Notes under the pieces: generated by a model
Database searches by the model: none
Told to the model about the DNA's origin: nothing
What the model saw: the letters and a program-made list of their open reading frames with translations, nothing else
From: Deltaproteobacteria bacterium
GTDB taxonomy: Bacteria; Myxococcota_A; UBA9042; DTJE01
DNA: 6,288 nt
NCBI GenBank assembly: GCA_016784945.1
Contig: JADHTP010000190.1
Location: 1-6,288 of the forward strand
Direction of reading: 5' to 3'
Shown here: positions 4,478-6,288 of the stretch, in pieces
How positions within the stretch are numbered: the stretch's first letter is position 1
Layout of the letters: each line of letters starts with the position of its first letter
Translations under genes and position numbers: made by a program

Positions 4478-6288
4478 ATGAGTACACCATCCTATATCAT
4501 CCCCGTCCGGTTGCTGGCCACCTTGTCCTTGGCCCTCCTCCTCTCCGGCTGCGGCGCACCCTCTGGAGTGGACGAGGATCCGCCGACCCCGACGCCGACG
4601 GGCTGGTCCGCCGAGATTCACCGGGACGCCTACGGGGTTCCCTCGATCGTCGGGGACAGACTCGCGGACCTGGCCTTCGGCGACGGCTACGCGCAGGCCG
4701 AAGACCGGCTGGTCACCATGCTGCTGAGCTATGCGAAGGCGCGGGGACGCGAGGCGGAGCGCTTCGGCGAGACCTGCGCGCCGTCGTGCGTGAACCGCGA
4801 TCGGAGCGCACGCCTGGTGCGTGCAGAGGCGAGCGGCCACAACACCTACGAGGCCTTGTCGGAGGACGATCGGGAGATCGTAGATGCCTTCGTCGCTGGC
4901 GTCGGGCACTTCATCGACAGCCAACCCGCTGGTGACCTACCGCAGCAGGCCCTGGACTACCCGCCGGACGCCATCGACGTGCTGGCGCTGAGCAACTACA
5001 CGATGATCGGCCGGCAGTTCACCGAGGCGGTCCAGGATCGGAAGAGCGGGGGCTGGGTCTGGGACGGCGGCGCCGGTCACGGCGGCGAGTCCAACGGCTG
5101 GTCCGTCCGCGAAGGCGGGCAGGTGTTCGTCCAGGCCGATCCCCACACCCCCTGGGACGACTTCAACTGGCTCTGGGAGCACCGCTGGTTCACCCGCGAC
5201 GGGACATTCTCCGCTACCGGGGGAACCACCACCGGGCTGCCGGGCTTCGTGCATGCCGCGACCCCGCACCACGCCTGGAGCTACACCCGGACCGGCGTCG
5301 ATCGCGGTGACTGCGCGGTCGTCCAGCTCTCGGAGGACGGAGCGCAGTACCTGCGGGGGGGCGAGTGGCTCGACCTGCAGGTGGTGAGCGAAGAGATCCT
5401 CGTCGCTGGCCAGGACCCCGAGACGATCGAGATCAAGATGACCGTGGACGGCCCGATCTTCGAGGAGGCCAACGTCGACGGATCCGAGGGCGGCTACGTC
5501 GCCGCCATGAGCATGCTCGGCGAGGCGCGCCAGTTCCTGCAGACCCTGGCGATGGCCGAGGCGGGGAGCCTCGCCGACTTCAAGGCGGCGATCGGCCAGC
5601 AGCAGGTCAGCGGCTTCCAGATGTTCTACGGCGACCGGGACGGGGAGCTGTTCTACGCCTGGGCCGGGCGGATCTACGACCGGATCGAGGATCCGGCAGA
5701 GCCCCGCGCCTGGAACCAGTGCCAGCCCATCTGGGACGAGGGCCAGGCGTTCACCGGGATCCGCCCCTTCTCGGGCATGCCCCAGAGCGAGACTCCCGGC
5801 GTCCTGGGCGACGTGCAGTTCTTCCAGGGGAGCAACGCCCCCAACTTCATCATCGAGGGAGGGGACTGGGGGATCCGGCTGTCCGACTACCCGGACTACG
5901 TGCACACCGCGACCGAGTTCGTGGCGCTGCCGGCGCGTCCTCAGCGGGTGACCGATCTGCTTGGGGCGGGCGGCCACACGAGTGCCGGGATGCTCGAGCT
6001 GTCCATGGACACGTACGTGCTCGCGGCCAAGTGGACGCTGCCCGCGCTCGAGCTGGCGATCGACAGATTCGTGGCCGACGGCGGTGCGTTGACCGAGCGG
6101 GAGTCCGCGGCGCTCCAGTTGCTCGCGGACTGGGATCTGATCTGCGACCTGGAGTCCGCCGCCTATACCCTGTGGCGCGAACTGGCGACGAACGTGGCGA
6201 CCACCGGCTACTACCTGTCGAGCATCCGGAACACCTACCCCGAGCTCCCCGGGGATCCTTCGGTCATCCCCGCCCCGGTCCTAGATCG
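4478..6288 (+). CDS. Penicillin acylase family lipoprotein (Ntn hydrolase; 3' end outside window)
   Basis: The frame is open for 603 codons to the right edge; family members usually run to 700-850 residues. Residues 1-24 form a signal peptide ending in a canonical lipobox LSGC, with lipidated Cys25 and a Pro/Thr-rich linker after it. The acylase domain starts at EIHRDAYGVPSI (46-57) and continues with AFGDGYAQAEDRL (66-78). The autocleavage site is GGE-SNGWSV, making Ser205 the predicted N-terminal nucleophile of the beta chain. ADPHTPW (220-226) corresponds to the NPHFPW segment of AHL and aculeacin acylases, with His223 as its His. GLPGF (253-257) and GSNAPN (451-456) match the substrate-pocket and oxyanion Asn regions (Asn453 the likeliest). 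The enzyme would hydrolyse an amide of an acylated substrate (beta-lactam, acyl-homoserine lactone, lipopeptide) in the periplasm or at the cell surface. The substrate cannot be read from sequence. It stands alone next to decayed mobile DNA. Confidence 0.92.
   Translation, partial: MSTPSYIIPVRLLATLSLALLLSGCGAPSGVDEDPPTPTPTGWSAEIHRDAYGVPSIVGDRLADLAFGDGYAQAEDRLVTMLLSYAKARGREAERFGETCAPSCVNRDRSARLVRAEASGHNTYEALSEDDREIVDAFVAGVGHFIDSQPAGDLPQQALDYPPDAIDVLALSNYTMIGRQFTEAVQDRKSGGWVWDGGAGHGGESNGWSVREGGQVFVQADPHTPWDDFNWLWEHRWFTRDGTFSATGGTTTGLPGFVHAATPHHAWSYTRTGVDRGDCAVVQLSEDGAQYLRGGEWLDLQVVSEEILVAGQDPETIEIKMTVDGPIFEEANVDGSEGGYVAAMSMLGEARQFLQTLAMAEAGSLADFKAAIGQQQVSGFQMFYGDRDGELFYAWAGRIYDRIEDPAEPRAWNQCQPIWDEGQAFTGIRPFSGMPQSETPGVLGDVQFFQGSNAPNFIIEGGDWGIRLSDYPDYVHTATEFVALPARPQRVTDLLGAGGHTSAGMLELSMDTYVLAAKWTLPALELAIDRFVADGGALTERESAALQLLADWDLICDLESAAYTLWRELATNVATTGYYLSSIRNTYPELPGDPSVIPAPVLD

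Noticed and set aside
4354..4935. A 193-codon plus-strand open frame overlapping the acylase start
   Set aside because: It is an Arg/Gly-rich shifted frame of the acylase gene, which has the ribosome binding site, signal peptide and domain motifs.
4937..5977. A 346-codon open frame on the minus strand across the acylase gene
   Set aside because: It is the in-register antisense of a high-GC gene. The plus strand shows a full acylase domain with catalytic motifs; the minus product has no recognisable motif.

Overview
The window is high-GC bacterial DNA. It holds two large surface-type lipoprotein genes that run off opposite ends, separated by about 1.9 kb of mostly broken genes and mobile-element debris. 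Lipoproteins that combine Asp-rich stalks, Cys-rich modules, MopE-type motifs and thrombospondin type 3 repeats, and lipoprotein penicillin acylases, are common in Myxococcota and related former Deltaproteobacteria. That group is the best guess, by inference only; there is no rRNA or other marker to fix it.

Left part (1-2525, minus strand): one continuous reading frame of 841 codons that continues past base 1. It encodes a lipoprotein with a signal peptide, an Asp/Gly-rich stalk, a Cys-rich region, three MopE-like metal-binding motifs and then thrombospondin type 3 calcium-binding repeats. The repeats form a regular 117-residue higher-order unit made of three subtypes. A GGAGG ribosome binding site and a perfect TATAAT box lie just upstream.

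Middle left (2600-3250, plus strand): a dead fragment of a glycyl radical enzyme (pyruvate formate-lyase family). It lacks both the catalytic cysteine and the glycyl radical site and has an apparent internal deletion. It is joined directly, with a frame change, to the C-terminal part of a pyridoxamine 5'-phosphate oxidase-like flavin protein. An intact 80-codon yecH/DUF2492 gene for a predicted metal-binding protein follows at 3290-3532, ending in a hairpin.

Middle right (3533-4477): a region visibly lower in GC with no intact gene. It contains hairpins, a perfect 8-bp inverted repeat, a frameshifted N-terminal remnant of an integrase-core (IS3/IS481-like) transposase on the minus strand, and an unassigned 67-codon minus-strand open frame.

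Right part (4478-6288, plus strand): a lipoprotein of the penicillin acylase / AHL acylase Ntn-hydrolase family, 603 codons visible, running off the right edge. It has a canonical lipobox (LSGC) and the Ser-Asn autoprocessing site at Ser205.

I see no evidence that these genes form one pathway. The two flanking genes are independent cell-envelope proteins, and the middle looks like a decay zone. The most notable structure is the 117-residue three-part repeat. No clearly new system is evident.
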